The notes beneath the pieces were generated by a model, which had not been told where the DNA came from, ran no database searches, and saw only the letters and a program-made list of their open reading frames with translations. The position numbers and the translations under genes are program-made. From Plantago elongata (lineage: Eukaryota > Streptophyta > Magnoliopsida > Lamiales > Plantaginaceae): a stretch of 64,000 bases of DNA. Position 1 is the stretch's first letter. Every line of letters begins with the position of its first letter. This document shows, piece after piece, positions 22,942-33,689 of the stretch. The stretch is taken from assembly GCA_036897095.1 (NCBI GenBank), contig JAYMSP010000073.1, positions 27,840 to 91,839 on the forward strand, in the 5' to 3' direction.

Positions 22942-24937
22942 TTATGCGTAGTCAGAATGTGGGTGATCATCATTAAGAAGAGGCACCTTGCTTACCGCAT
23001 TAGGGTTAGCTGCCTTCTTGGGGCGATACAGCAGATAATGCTGCACCATGAAAAGAATGTCGAAGAAAACTGAAACCTGCAAAACAGAACCAGTGGAAAG
23101 TTTCAGATTTCTACACCGTTCCAAAGATGTACAACAGTAAAAGCAATAATTTAGCTTTGTGGCATAATGGATGCGGTTACTGATAACTTTAGCTTTTAGA
23201 AATACTCTAGTTAGGAAAGACGCGTGGGAATTATTGGTAGAAGTATAAAGGTTAAACTTTGGAGAAGTGAAAATGATACGAAGAGAAGCTATAGCTGTTT
23301 TTGTAACATTCAATCCCTTCTTTTCTTGAAAATGCCCTAGGCGGAAACAGTACTATGAAAGATAAAAATTCAATTATTATTACAAACAGTGTAAATGGAT
23401 CAAGGAAAGTAGCTTGAAATTCCATAACTACGAATATGCAGAGAAGAGGAATATATTGTGCATTACATACCAATGATATCATGGTCTTCCCAAGGTTCCC
23501 GTAGAAGTTAATCCATGAATCTGTGAGAGAGTCAACATTCAAAATAAGGATGGTTTCGACATTCAAATTTATCCAATACAACAGAGGAGCCGGGGAATAA
23601 CTTACCTTGATCTATGGATTGCACTGCCATCTGTAAATAATTAGTTATCCCTCCAACAAAGTCGAGTAAAATGTTGCCAATGCTAAACCCGACTGTGCTT
23701 TTTCGCTTGAAGTTTAAAACGGCCTGTATTTAGCAATACGAGTCTGTATTTAGAATCAAGTGCAAATATATACTACTGTCAAATGCATATATAGAACTTG
23801 AAATCGTTATCTTTACTCCCACTCACCTGAGGAATGTATTTTATGACAGTCATTACCACCTGAATAGTGCTGCAATCAAACATGAGAAGCATTAGTTAGA
23901 AACACACCAGTTTCAAAAAGTTCAAGAATATTATATCAGCCTAGTTAATTTCTACTCTAGGAGCAACAGAATTGAAACTTCACTTGGAATCGTAAAGAGC
24001 AAAAAGATGATATATTTCAGCTGCATTCTTATTAGGCAGCAGCTGGACTGATTGCTCAAAAGTTTTTTCTTAAAACGCAAAACAAGAAACAAAGAAAATA
24101 CATCTGAACTGCAAAGAAGGCATCTTACTTGAAGCAGGATATCAGCCAAAACCAAGAATGTTTAGGTATGGCTATGAAAACACAAACGAAACCAGATAAC
24201 CAGGCCACGGTAACAATTGCAATCGAAGCTTTCGACACCTTCTGGTTCCCTCTCTGCAAGGCCATAAAATCCATACCTCCAGTAAATATAAAGATATCCT
24301 ATGATCCTATCCAATGATGCCATTATATGTTGAGTCTATGAAAGCCGAATGAAACATATACCGTAACTTACATCATATATCACAATCTGCAATAAGGTAA
24401 AAGCAGTCAAGAGAACAGCATGAATGGAGAAAGCTACATCATTGGCAGCAACCGGTATCAACTGCAATCACCAACATTTGCTCAACTCATGTTTCTGAAC
24501 ATTCAAAAGTACTAGCCATAGTTTTATCATTAACTATGTACAAAAGTGTATTAATATCTCGTTTTTCTGACAATTGCTCATGAAAGTTGCAAACCTCATT
24601 CAACCCGAATTTCTGGCGGTATTCTGCCTGGACAGTAGAGCTAAAGAACAAGACAGAGTTGTATATAAGGTACGATGAGTGCTTGGTCAAATTCAACAAC
24701 ACAAAATCAAAATTCAATCCAACAACACTGCAACAAAACAAGAAAATCCAATTAATCAAGAAAACAGTCACAACAAAACAAAAAGTTGAAAAAAAAAACC
24801 CAGATATAAAAATCTTACCTTTTCCTTTTGTAATTCAAGACAACTTGTGGGTAGAAACTGATGGACCAGGAAACAAAAGCAACCCATCCAAGAACGTTGT
24901 ACAACACCTCTAAAGGAACGGAATTCCAAGACGCCAT
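22942..24937 (-). CDS. CTNS: Cystinosin homologue (PQ-loop lysosomal/vacuolar cystine transporter)
   Basis: Proton-coupled exporter of cystine from lysosome-like compartments by homology to human cystinosin; the plant protein is expected in the tonoplast or endomembranes. Eight exons on the minus strand (24937-24819, 24727-24595, 24461-24372, 24253-24129, 23869-23827, 23723-23606, 23520-23471, 23076-22942) join in frame to 270 residues, the usual length for the plant form. Two PQ-loop repeats are clear: [14 protein letters not shown] (Pro30-Gln31) and [14 protein letters not shown] (Pro169-Gln170). About seven hydrophobic segments are present. The conserved membrane aspartate of the second repeat (LLDFVGG, Asp191) is kept. 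A C-terminal KVPLLNDD may act as a sorting signal (inferred). The large luminal N-terminal extension of the animal protein is absent, as in other plants. Confidence 0.93.
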
Positions 24938-24986
24938 CTTTAGGTCAATTCGAGTTTTTACAGATTTGGGATTTTATCAGAGTATG

Positions 24987-24996
24987 TATATATATA
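24987..24996 (-). promoter_or_regulatory. TATA box of the cystinosin gene
   Basis: TATATATATA lies 50-60 bases upstream of the ATG at 24937, giving a short leader of roughly 20-30 bases. Confidence 0.5.
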
Positions 24997-25869
24997 GAGA
25001 GGAGCAGAATCCGACCTCTAAGCGAAATAGGAGGTTTGGATTGTGTTACGTGGAAGAATAATTATGAGGAAGATGATGTAACAGGAACGAATTCCAATGA
25101 GGTGAAGTGAGCTTTCACTTTGTAATGGTAATGGAAATTGAATATGACCCATTTCTCGTCCCCATTCTTCGTGGATATTTTGGACTTGTTGAATCAAATT
25201 CAGTTATTTTCCAAAGTACCAGTTTTGTCTGGTATGTTACTCCATACGTCAACGCTCCTGATTTGTGGTAGTAGATTGAGGGAAATTGAAAAGATGTTGA
25301 AAATTTTCTTTCTTAAATTTGGTGTGATTTAGAGAAATAATGGAATTTTAGGGTTAAAAGGGAAATTAGAAAACATTAATCAATCTTATCCAATGGTAGT
25401 ATTTATATTAGATTTAAGAAAATAAAAGTACGCAATATTATATTTATCGCTTACCTATTACTTACCGGGTCTTTTATATCCAGCAAGGATGTAGATTTGG
25501 GGAAATATGAATTGAATCTCCACATAAAAAATAATATAGTTCACACCTTCACGATTCCAAGCCAAGATTATTTATCCTGAATGAACGCGAAAAAGGGAGA
25601 AGGGAGTGCAACAAGAGAAAGCAAGAAAAATTCTCAAGTAGGTCACACTGATGAGCAGCTGAGAGAGTGTGGAACCCAATGGAAATATCACAGTTGCAAC
25701 AGCATGTTTCGTTAAGCCTTAACACTGAAAAAGAAACTAGTGTGGTAAATGTATATCCTAACGCTAGAAAAGCAAATTATGTGTGTATCTATCTGAATAT
25801 GAAAGAATACATACCGTCTAAGGCTCAAAAGTCCATAAACGGTTGCCAACATAATTCAAATGTACATTA

Positions 25870-26118
25870 TCCCACCGTCACATCAAACTTCATACATTAA
25901 AATTAACACGTAATTTTATATGAAAAATTAAAATGATAACAAAAAATAAAAAAGTGGGAGAAAATATACTTTTAATGGTAAAATGTATAATTTTTATGTA
26001 AAAATGAAATTATTCATTATTTATTAGTGATGGGGTAACTAATTTTTTCAATAATGTATAAAGTGTGATGGAATAGTTAAAATTGATAAGTGTATAAAAT
26101 TCGGTAGGGCGGAGGGAG
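25870..26118 (-). mobile_element. Stowaway/mariner-type MITE, copy 1
   Basis: On the minus strand it opens with CTCCCTCCGCCCTACCGAAT, next to TA, and closes near GACGGTGGGA. Over its length it aligns with 54261-54512 read on the plus strand, sharing TTTATACATTA, CACTATTAATAAATAAT-like and CATATAAAATTAC blocks. About 250 bases, no ORF. Confidence 0.6.
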
Positions 26119-26257
26119 TATGAAATGACACTCCTCTCCATGAAAGATGTGTGAAACCGAAAGTAAATTTCGTCTCCAAGAGAATTAATTGTGGCGCCAA
26201 ACACCAAATCCTATATCTCCAATTAAACGTGTATGCTGAAGAGTGAGGTTGCATGTT

Positions 26258-26485
26258 TACTCCGTTCCGTTAAAATTGAAATAATTTTTTATTTTGAATG
26301 TTCTAATAAAATGAAATAATTTTTCATTTAAGAAAATAACTTTACAATAGAACTTAATTTTAACCACACATTATTAAACACACATGTACTTTTATATATC
26401 AAATTCATTATTAACCATACTATATAATTTTTTTTAAAATTTATATAAAATTAAATTATTTCGTTATTAACTGAATGGAGGGGTA
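26258..26485. mobile_element. Stowaway-like MITE
   Basis: About 228 bases bounded by TACTCCGTTCCGTTAAAATT at the left and GAATGGAGGGGTA at the right, which are inverted repeats of the CTCCRTTC type with TA at the edge. Very AT-rich interior without an ORF. Confidence 0.6.
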
Positions 26486-26927
26486 CTAATTATGACATTT
26501 ATAAACTATCAAATGTACTTTTACTATATGCATGTAAAACTATCCCCAATGATAAAATCCCAGAGTGAACCGCGGTATCTATAAAAGCCACCTACTTTGA
26601 TGCTCATGTTGAATCACTATGTACATACGTGTTACACATGATCATTTCATAAAAATACCGCATGAAAATAATAATCAAATAAAAACATCACATATTAATA
26701 AGGTAGTTAATCAATGTCATATGACAACAATACCGTTAAAAAATTGTTACTGAGAACCTGTCCATCACAAATCGACCCATTGGGTATGTTTTTCCTAGCC
26801 CAACAAATCGACCCACCAACATTACTACTCGGGTCATAACCCGAACCAACTTCCCAGCTGAACAATTCACAGATCATCTTCAGCACTGTGAAACAATTTC
26901 TCATCAGTCTCTTCACAAACACCAGAA

Positions 26928-28904
26928 ATGGCGTTACTGAGAGAAACCCTTAAATCCCTAAACCCGACCCTCTTCCGACTCCTAACACCCACCACCCGCC
27001 ACTTCACCAGCCTCGCCGCCGCAGCCGAATCGGAGTCCCCATCATTCTCCTTCTCCAACGATGATAAGATAGACATCAAAGGTCCCAAATCACCGTCTTC
27101 TTCCGTCACCATGCCGATCTCGTTCATGACTGGATCGATCGTCGGAAGGCGGTTCTACGACAAGGTCACCACCAGAGAAGCTGACGATGGTGTTGGATGG
27201 AGCGTGATGCTGGATTACAGGACGCTTAAAACGCCTGCTAAGAGGAACTTGAAGTGTCCTACTTTAGCTCTTGCCAAAGCAATTGCTGCTGAGTGGTCGT
27301 ACCAGGTGCATTTCAGCTTGTACTTTGCCAGTATTGATTTCAATTGAACATTTCAGTGAATCGTAGATTTTTAAGTTGAGCTTAATTTCATGAAGTTTGA
27401 TGAATGTTATTGATCATGTAGTTTATGTATTTTGATTTATTGGTTTGTGTACAATTATAGTGTGTGGCAGAGTCTAATTTGAGTGTTTGGGTTTCGATTG
27501 TATGGTTTAACTTGAGCTAATCATTTTAGCATAATATCATGCCATCTGATGATTGATCGTTTGTTAAGTCGTTCACATCTAATGAATTTAGTTTATGCAT
27601 TTTGATTCACCTGTTTGATATTATCTTATGCCGGTGTTATTTGCTCTTTGGTTGTGGTTTGTGAATTTGAACTTTATAGGTTTAACGGAAATGAAGTCCA
27701 AACATCAATCTCTTGCTAAAGACTTTAGCTTAATCTCGTAATTGGTCGAATTTGCTGGTAAAGGCTTTTAGAATATGTACTTGGATTCATTAATTCGTTT
27801 ATATTTCATCTGGTTAGTTTTCCCTAGCGCTTCAGTTTTGGGTGCTCTATCGTGTGCACTTCTTGACTTGGAATTTCTGGGTTACGATTCTTGAGGATCA
27901 TGTGATAAGAGACCATCTGATGGATTATTGTTTTGTTGTAGCAACAAGATGGGATCAGGCCATTTACAATGCCTCTGATGAAGCTTGCATGTACAGCACT
28001 TGAAAGAGTGCCTGTTGTTCGTCAAAAGATTATTGATGATCTGATGAAGAAATTCCCCCAGGATCTAGTGTTCTGCCGTGTACCAAAAGAAAGTGATGTA
28101 ACAGGCAATCTAAGAGGTTTTTTTTTGTATTTTATAATGAATCTCTGATTGATTGGTACAGTCGAGGGGAGATTCTATAGATGCATTCCTTTTGTTTTTT
28201 TGGTGGTGTTGATGCTCCTGCATCATTTCCTAAGATCTCAGTATCATATTAGTGCATTGCTATTGTTATCAGGGTGTCAGTTAAATATCAAATAGATTTG
28301 GCACAATCCTCCATCTATTTCCATTGAAAGCATAAAAAGGTGTCTAGGTTTTTAACTAACAACGGTGGCTCGAAGCTGCTTAAAGACATTGAAGGTAGGC
28401 TGTAGGCCAAAGTAGTTCTAATGGTATTGATACTCATAAGCACCAAAATGATGTTATAGATTGTGTTTGTTTCTGAAATTATATTCCTCTCCTGAAGCAC
28501 CTAAATTAAAATTTGCAGAACGGCAAGTGGAGAAATTCGGCCTTCTGCTAAGATGGTTAGAATCTGAATTTGGCTATAGGCCTGCAGTCTACACCAGTTT
28601 GTTTGGTGGCAAGCAGGAGGAGGGTCTGGTTACTGCTATGGGGAACCTTCTTAAGAAAACGGATGACTGTGAACTAGCTGCAATTGACGCAATTGCTTCA
28701 GCTTCTCACTCTCTGACCATTGCAATTGCAGTTGTTCGTGAACAGTTGAGCATTGAGCAAGCAATTGAGTTGATTAGGTTGGAGGAAGATCTGCAAGTAG
28801 ATCGGTGGGGTTTGGTTGAAGGTGGTCATGACATCGACATTGCTGATTTAAGAGTTCAAGTCTCGGCGCCCATTGTGTTTCTTGGACTTACAAGGAAACA
28901 TTAG
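26928..28904 (+). CDS. ATP12: Mitochondrial F1-ATPase assembly factor ATP12
   Basis: Chaperone that holds the alpha subunit of the F1 sector of ATP synthase during assembly in the mitochondrial matrix. Three exons (26928-27305, 27942-28116, 28519-28904) join in frame to 312 residues. Residues 1-30 are Arg/Ser/Thr/Leu-rich without acids, a typical mitochondrial presequence. The ATP12 domain starts at GRRFYDKVTTREADDGVGWS and continues through DYRTLKTPAKRNL, LAKAIAAEWSYQ, FTMPLMKLACTALERV and DLVFCRVP. The closing motif is LQVDRWGLVEGGHDID, with the glutamate and His-Asp characteristic of the family. The exon 1 frame runs 40 codons past the first donor before stopping, so retention would give a truncated protein. 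Confidence 0.94.
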
Positions 28905-29314
28905 ATTTTGTTAGTTCAACCTTAATTTAGGTAATTCACTTGAATAAGCTTTCCCGTTTCGTTGATTAGTTATCTTGTTTGTTTATTTATACCAATCAAA
29001 GTACATGCATGTGATGTAATACTATTCCTGCAAAAACCTGTTCTCAAATGCTGAAAGTTGCATACAATCTGGTGTATTTATTGACTGATTCCGAAAAGAT
29101 AATAACAAATTGAATCAATGATATAAATTGATTTTGTTTTGTTCTAGAGCTATACTATGTAGGCAAACTTTATGAGTTATCAAAGAAGTAGTGCCAGGCA
29201 GTGTGAGCTATATGGTCTGTCTGTTCTTAAACCTTCAAGCATTCTGCACGGTAATATATACAGTAGGGGTTGAATAACATAGCGCTATATTGCTAATTTG
29301 GTATCCAACTCTCT
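28905..29314. other. 3' UTR of ATP12 and short spacer
   Basis: About 400 bases, AT-rich. No ORF or RNA gene recognised. Confidence 0.4.
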
Positions 29315-29437
29315 AACTTGTTTCTTGATCGACAATGAAGCGCAGCTCAATTGGTAAGATGCTTCACCTCTAACCAATATGTCAGGGTTCGAGTCACCTT
29401 TTAGCCATTTCAAAAAAAAAGAACTTGTTTCTTGATC
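29315..29437 (+). mobile_element. tRNA-derived SINE-like insertion with 16-bp target duplication
   Basis: The insert (29331-29421) is flanked by exact copies of AACTTGTTTCTTGATC at 29315-29330 and 29422-29437. It has an A-box-like AGCTCAATTGGTAAGA, a B-box-like GGGTTCGAGTC about 35 bases later, and ends in a run of A. That combination (tRNA-like head, A tail, long target duplication) marks LINE-assisted retroposition. At about 90 bases it is very short and could be a retroposed tRNA or a truncated SINE. It is not a working tRNA: no acceptor-stem pairing was found. Confidence 0.75.
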
Positions 29438-29472
29438 AAATTTGACTGCATTATTTCTCTATTACCTGCGAA

Positions 29473-29813
29473 TCAGGGGTCCTCTTCACAGCACCGGACG
29501 CAAATTGGGGGTTGTACTCTGATGTCGCAGTAACAACAGGCTGTTTCACAATCACTACTACATCCTAGGAATCATCCATAGTAGAACATTAAAGCTTGAA
29601 ATAACACATATAATCACAGTACATAAACTTTGAGTTTATTGCATGTTCAATACCTGTTACAGTGACGTATTGTGGCTCTTGCAGAGTTTGAGGATTTACT
29701 AGTAATGGAAGGCGATCTGTTGCTTCTGTGATTGTAACATGAAATGTCAGTTGAATAAGGACCATTAAGATTATTAGACATGCAACAGCTGATGCTATTT
29801 GCTTTAGAAACAT
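29473..29813 (-). CDS. Short secreted cysteine-rich peptide, family not recognised
   Basis: Two exons, 29813-29654 and 29564-29473 (GTAACAG/GTATTG; TCCTAG/GATG), join in frame to 83 residues. Residues 1-31 form a signal peptide (FLKQIASAVACLIILMVLIQ). A short Pro/Leu/Gln spacer follows, then a compact C-terminal domain of about 30 residues. That domain holds eight cysteines spaced C-x3-C-x3-CC-x-C-x8-C-x2-CC and ends EEDP. The loop CDIRVQPPIC recalls the reactive loop of Bowman-Birk inhibitors (CxC..PPxC), but the spacing differs and only one loop is present. Other readings are a defensin-like or signalling peptide. Without the splice, exon 1 runs into a cysteine-poor tail, so the rise in cysteine density on splicing supports the model. 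A TATA box lies at a suitable distance upstream. Confidence 0.7.
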
Positions 29814-29878
29814 GATAATTTGTGAAGATATTGGTGCAGTTAGGTTGTAGGGTGGTAAAGAGTACTGATCTGTCCGGC

Positions 29879-29885
29879 TTATATA
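29879..29885 (-). promoter_or_regulatory. TATA box of the cysteine-rich peptide gene
   Basis: TATATAA on the minus strand, 66-72 bases upstream of the ATG at 29813. Confidence 0.6.
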
Positions 29886-32316
29886 GAGTCCACTTTACAG
29901 TTTATAAGCTGAATCTTAACACAGCCCCATACATGTGACTTGATAATCTAAACACTGTTTATATTATAAATTGAGCCTCTGTTTGTTTGCATGAAAAGAT
30001 TGATTAATTCATTCTGCTTTGAATAGATTTGGTGCAAGAATAAAACAAGGACATGCTGATCATGTGAGAGGTGCAGTTAATTTACCCAGGCCTAAGGATG
30101 TGAAGAGAAGCAGCTTCTTGAACTGTAAAATTTTCCTTGTACTCTTTAGCTGTGTACTCTGCTGTTGTTACTTACTGTTTGGAATGATAGATGTACTACT
30201 ATAAAGTTTCAAAGTTAAAACTTGCCAAGAAGACATCTCATGTTATTCGATAAGCAATTCAAGAGTGTTCGCGTTGTTTGAGTTTTTAATTATCTTCGTA
30301 AAAGTTAATGAATCTGGGCACGACCTAAGAACATTGATGCCAGAGTTATTTCTACAAGCAGAATTTATACTTGCAATTATGGGAAATAGTTTAAAATCCA
30401 AGTAAGAGTCAAGAATTCCTTATTGAATTACTTGCAAGTTGCAACTATCCTATGTACAACTGGGTTTTGCTCATTTTGCTGAAAAATACTTAAAACCAAC
30501 TTGGTTGCTTGCCCTGTTGCTCATTTACCCTGCTTGGTACTCTTTTATTGATTGGGACATTTCACCCCATACCAATATAACTAAAATAGTAATTGGATAG
30601 CTTAAGAGCTATGATTCCCATAATGTGTTTTTTCTTATAATATCTCCATCAGTTATAACTTATTCAGTTTCAAAATATATGCCACATCAACATTCTACTT
30701 ACTACAAATCACTTTGCAGCTCTACACAATACACAACTCTAATAGTAAGTTCTAAAATCTATTTTATTTCAATATTTCTTTCAAACTTAATTATTATTTT
30801 CTTTTCTCATTTTCTTCAAACGTTATTCTTGAATTGAATTTAAATGTTATTAATTAATTATAACAAAATTAAACTAGTATTTTTTTATTAATTAAAAATA
30901 AAAAATTATATGATCTAAGTGTATTACTCCATATACCAGTTGTGATGATTTAATAAAATTAGACAAGAAAATTATACGATCTAGGTTTATTTTATATTGT
31001 TATTTATATAATTATTATATTTATATTAATGAAATAACGAAAATGTTTAGGACTCATTCAGCAATGTACTTAAATTGTTTTAAATATTATTATTATATTT
31101 GAGATAAATTTAACTAAATTTAAATGAAATATAAAAACTGAAAGAAACAAGAAACAAATGAAAATTATGAGAAGAGAGAAAGAAATAGGGGAAAGAAATG
31201 AAAGAGAGAGTAGAAGAAGGAAAAAGGCAGCAAACGAAAACAAAGTGAAAAGAGAAAAAGAAATTTAAAAAAAGGGAATGACCAGCGTTGGGACTTTAGA
31301 CCGTCCAATGGGTCGCCGTTGGAACGGCGTCGCGCCCGACGCCGCGCCAAAGGAGTCCCAACGGGCGTTTCTTGCCGCGTCCGTTCGAGTGAATTTGCAC
31401 CGTGTCACGGTCCAAATAGCGCATGACACGGCGCCTGACAACATCCAATGGGCTGCTGCCACATCCCACCCCCTTTCCTTTTTTTTTGGTTTTGTTTCTT
31501 TATATTTTGTCCGATTTCAAACGCGAATAACTCAAAAAATATAAATGTAAAAAATATATAAAAATTACCAACAGATTCGTCTCTTCGATATCTACGAATA
31601 GATACCACTCTTGATTATTTTTGGATCATTTCATCTCACACTCATTTTCTCTCTCAATTAAACTTAAAATTGTAAAAGAACCTCTAATAATTCAATTTTA
31701 TTAATTTCGACTTCTAAACTCTATTATAATATATTAAATATGTTTTTAGCAAAATAAAAAAATATTTTTTTTAAATTTTAAACCTTAACAAAAATTATAA
31801 AACGATTTAAAACAATGCAATTTCATTAATTTCAACATCTAATCACTCTTATAATATGAATAATATGTAAATAAAAATTTAAAAAAAAATTAAAAAATTG
31901 ATGACGTGGTGACGACGCGATGACGACGCGCCACCACTATGGCAAAAACAACGACGACGCGTCGTCGTGGAATGACGACGTGCTGTCGGACCGTCACCAT
32001 TGAGAATGGTATTAGTCTTGTCCCAAAAGCTCAGACTCCAATGTCCCAAATCGAGTTCGAAATTGATTTGGAATTCCGTTGGAGATGGTCAGAGGGTGTT
32101 CCACTACATCACAACTATTTGATGAATGATTCATAATTAGTATATCTAGTTAAAAAAACAAAGTGAATGATTAATTTTTCATGGGATTATCACCTACTAT
32201 TCACCTATTAATTATATTCACCCATATATACTGATTTAAAAAAAATAAAAGTACTTACTTTTGTACTAGTTAAAAAAAATAAAATTACTTACTTTTGTAC
32301 TAGTTCATATGTTTTA
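29886..32316. other. Gene-free spacer with a GC-rich, transposon-like island
   Basis: 30020-30620 has no convincing ORF. 30625-31270 is very AT-rich. A sharp GC-rich island at 31280-31470 (CGTCGCGCCCGACGCCGCGC and similar) and another at 31900-32000 with repeated GACGACGCG words sit between AT-rich DNA. TTGGGACATT near 30551 and AATGTCCCAA near 32040 are inverted and may be termini of one element of about 1.5 kb, possibly PIF/Harbinger-like. No protein-coding gene. Confidence 0.4.
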
Positions 32317-33170
32317 TTATAAATTATAGGGCGAATTACATCTACACCCCCCCGTTAGATTTAAAAGTTGCAGATGACTACCACTCAGATCAACAATTAC
32401 ATCTAAGTCCTAATCGATAAAAATTAATTACATTCAGGTTCACGAATTTGACTTTCAGCCTGGAAAAGTCATTTCTACCCCTGTTTGAATTTCAGATTTT
32501 GTATTTGGCCAAACAACCTTAAGTTGTCGTTTTATTTTTGGGATTAGTGGAATTCCTGTTGTTGCATATATTCCAACAAAAAAGGATTCACATATTCTAA
32601 TCGGATTTTCATCTTCAGTCCAATCTAATTTTATTGGTTTCAATGATTCCAGAGATAGTGCTGTCACTGAGAAAGGAGAAACCAAATTCTCCACCAAGAA
32701 AGAGAAGATAGTTGGTCAAAATGATCTTCGCAGAGAAGATATTGAATTGGTCTTTGAGAAGCTTAGGGATGTTTGATGCAATGCTTCCAGAAAACATGAA
32801 TTCCAATGAAATTCTTAGTTTGTTCAAAGAGGAAACTCATAGTATGGAGGAGGTGGAAATTTGATGTGTTTGACAAAAACGGAGATGGGCTTATTGATGT
32901 AAGGGAGTTGCAGGATGTTCTCCGTTCTTTGGGGTTGCAAGAAGGATCCGAGATTGAAAACTACAGGAAAATGATTGGTGTATTTGATGAAAGGTAAAGG
33001 TAAAAGTATTGCTAAGGGTGTGTTTGGTTCGCAAGTAAAATGAATTGAGAATTAAGATGGTCAACATTTTTTGAGTTTTATGTACCTAGATGTAATTGTT
33101 GATCCCGAAGGATTCAGATGCAACATAAGCATCCTTCAGGGGTGTATGTAATTATTTATAAATTATAAAG
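32317..33170. mobile_element. Inverted-repeat element carrying an EF-hand gene fragment
   Basis: The left arm (about 32317-32416) and the right arm (about 33081-33170, read in reverse) match over some 80-90 bases. Shared blocks include ATAAATTATA, AATTACATCTACACCCC/AATTACATACACCCC, and GATCAACAATTACATCTA, which is exact in both. Between the arms lies a broken calmodulin-like sequence. This is the arrangement expected of a Pack-type DNA transposon that captured host gene DNA; no transposase is present. Confidence 0.6.
32636..32998 (+). pseudogene. Broken calmodulin-like (CML45/46-type) EF-hand gene fragment
   Basis: Three reading-frame segments follow the order of a CML45/46-like protein. A linker ends REDIELVFEKL. 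After a frameshift near 32766 comes a segment with EEETHSMEEV-like sequence. After a second shift near 32858 comes FDVFDKNGDGLIDVRELQ (an EF-hand loop with all ligand positions) and a following helix to GVFDER, where a stop replaces the next EF-hand. With two frameshifts, a truncated end and no start region it cannot encode the full protein. I give only a description of the breaks. Confidence 0.75.
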
Positions 33171-33689
33171 TGAAAATTATACATCACTACAAACTCTTAT
33201 GTAAGACTAGTTATTAATGATCCTGAATTAGTGAGATTTATTTTTGGTATCAACGTCATTTATTTCCGATTTTAGTACTACAAGCCTGCAACAAAACTTA
33301 TCTACTATCCATTCCCAAATAATCATATTCCGTCTCTTTTGACGAGGGAAAAACGGAAATGTAAAATTTTGATGTGGATAGTTGAGGCCAAAGATAAAGT
33401 TTCATAATACGACGTGCATATAATTCCAATATAATGTAATAAAGTTGACGTGTGATTATAATTCCAGTTGGTACAACTACTAATGCGAAGCGTACTCACC
33501 TACAAAGCAAAAAGAAACATCTCTTCATCCCATACAACAAAAACGATCATCTATTTATAGCTTTTCCTTCATTCTCACCATCCTCTGTATTGTCTTCTTC
33601 TCCCCTAAAGACCCGTTCTGAAATTCGATTCAATTTCCTCTCTGTAATAAAACTTATCCATTTCCATCACCTTGAAATCGCCATCATTC
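33171..33689. promoter_or_regulatory. Promoter and leader region of the NOI/RIN4-like gene
   Basis: About 520 bases between the inverted-repeat element and the ATG at 33690. CTATTTATAGC at about 33550 is a plausible TATA region, giving a leader of roughly 100 bases rich in C and T. Confidence 0.4.

Larger units (their letters stand above)
24997..26927. other. Intergenic between cystinosin and ATP12, with two MITEs
   Basis: Divergent promoters flank an AT-rich spacer of about 1.9 kb. No gene was recognised. It contains the two MITE-like elements listed separately (25870-26118 and 26258-26485). Confidence 0.5.

Noticed and set aside
29473-29813. Calling the cysteine-rich peptide a Bowman-Birk inhibitor
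   Set aside because: Only one loop resembles it, and the cysteine spacing around that loop differs by one residue on each side.
30019-30204. 61-codon plus-strand frame with a hydrophobic cysteine-rich tail
   Set aside because: Its first codon is not ATG, it has no family resemblance, and it lacks splice or promoter context.
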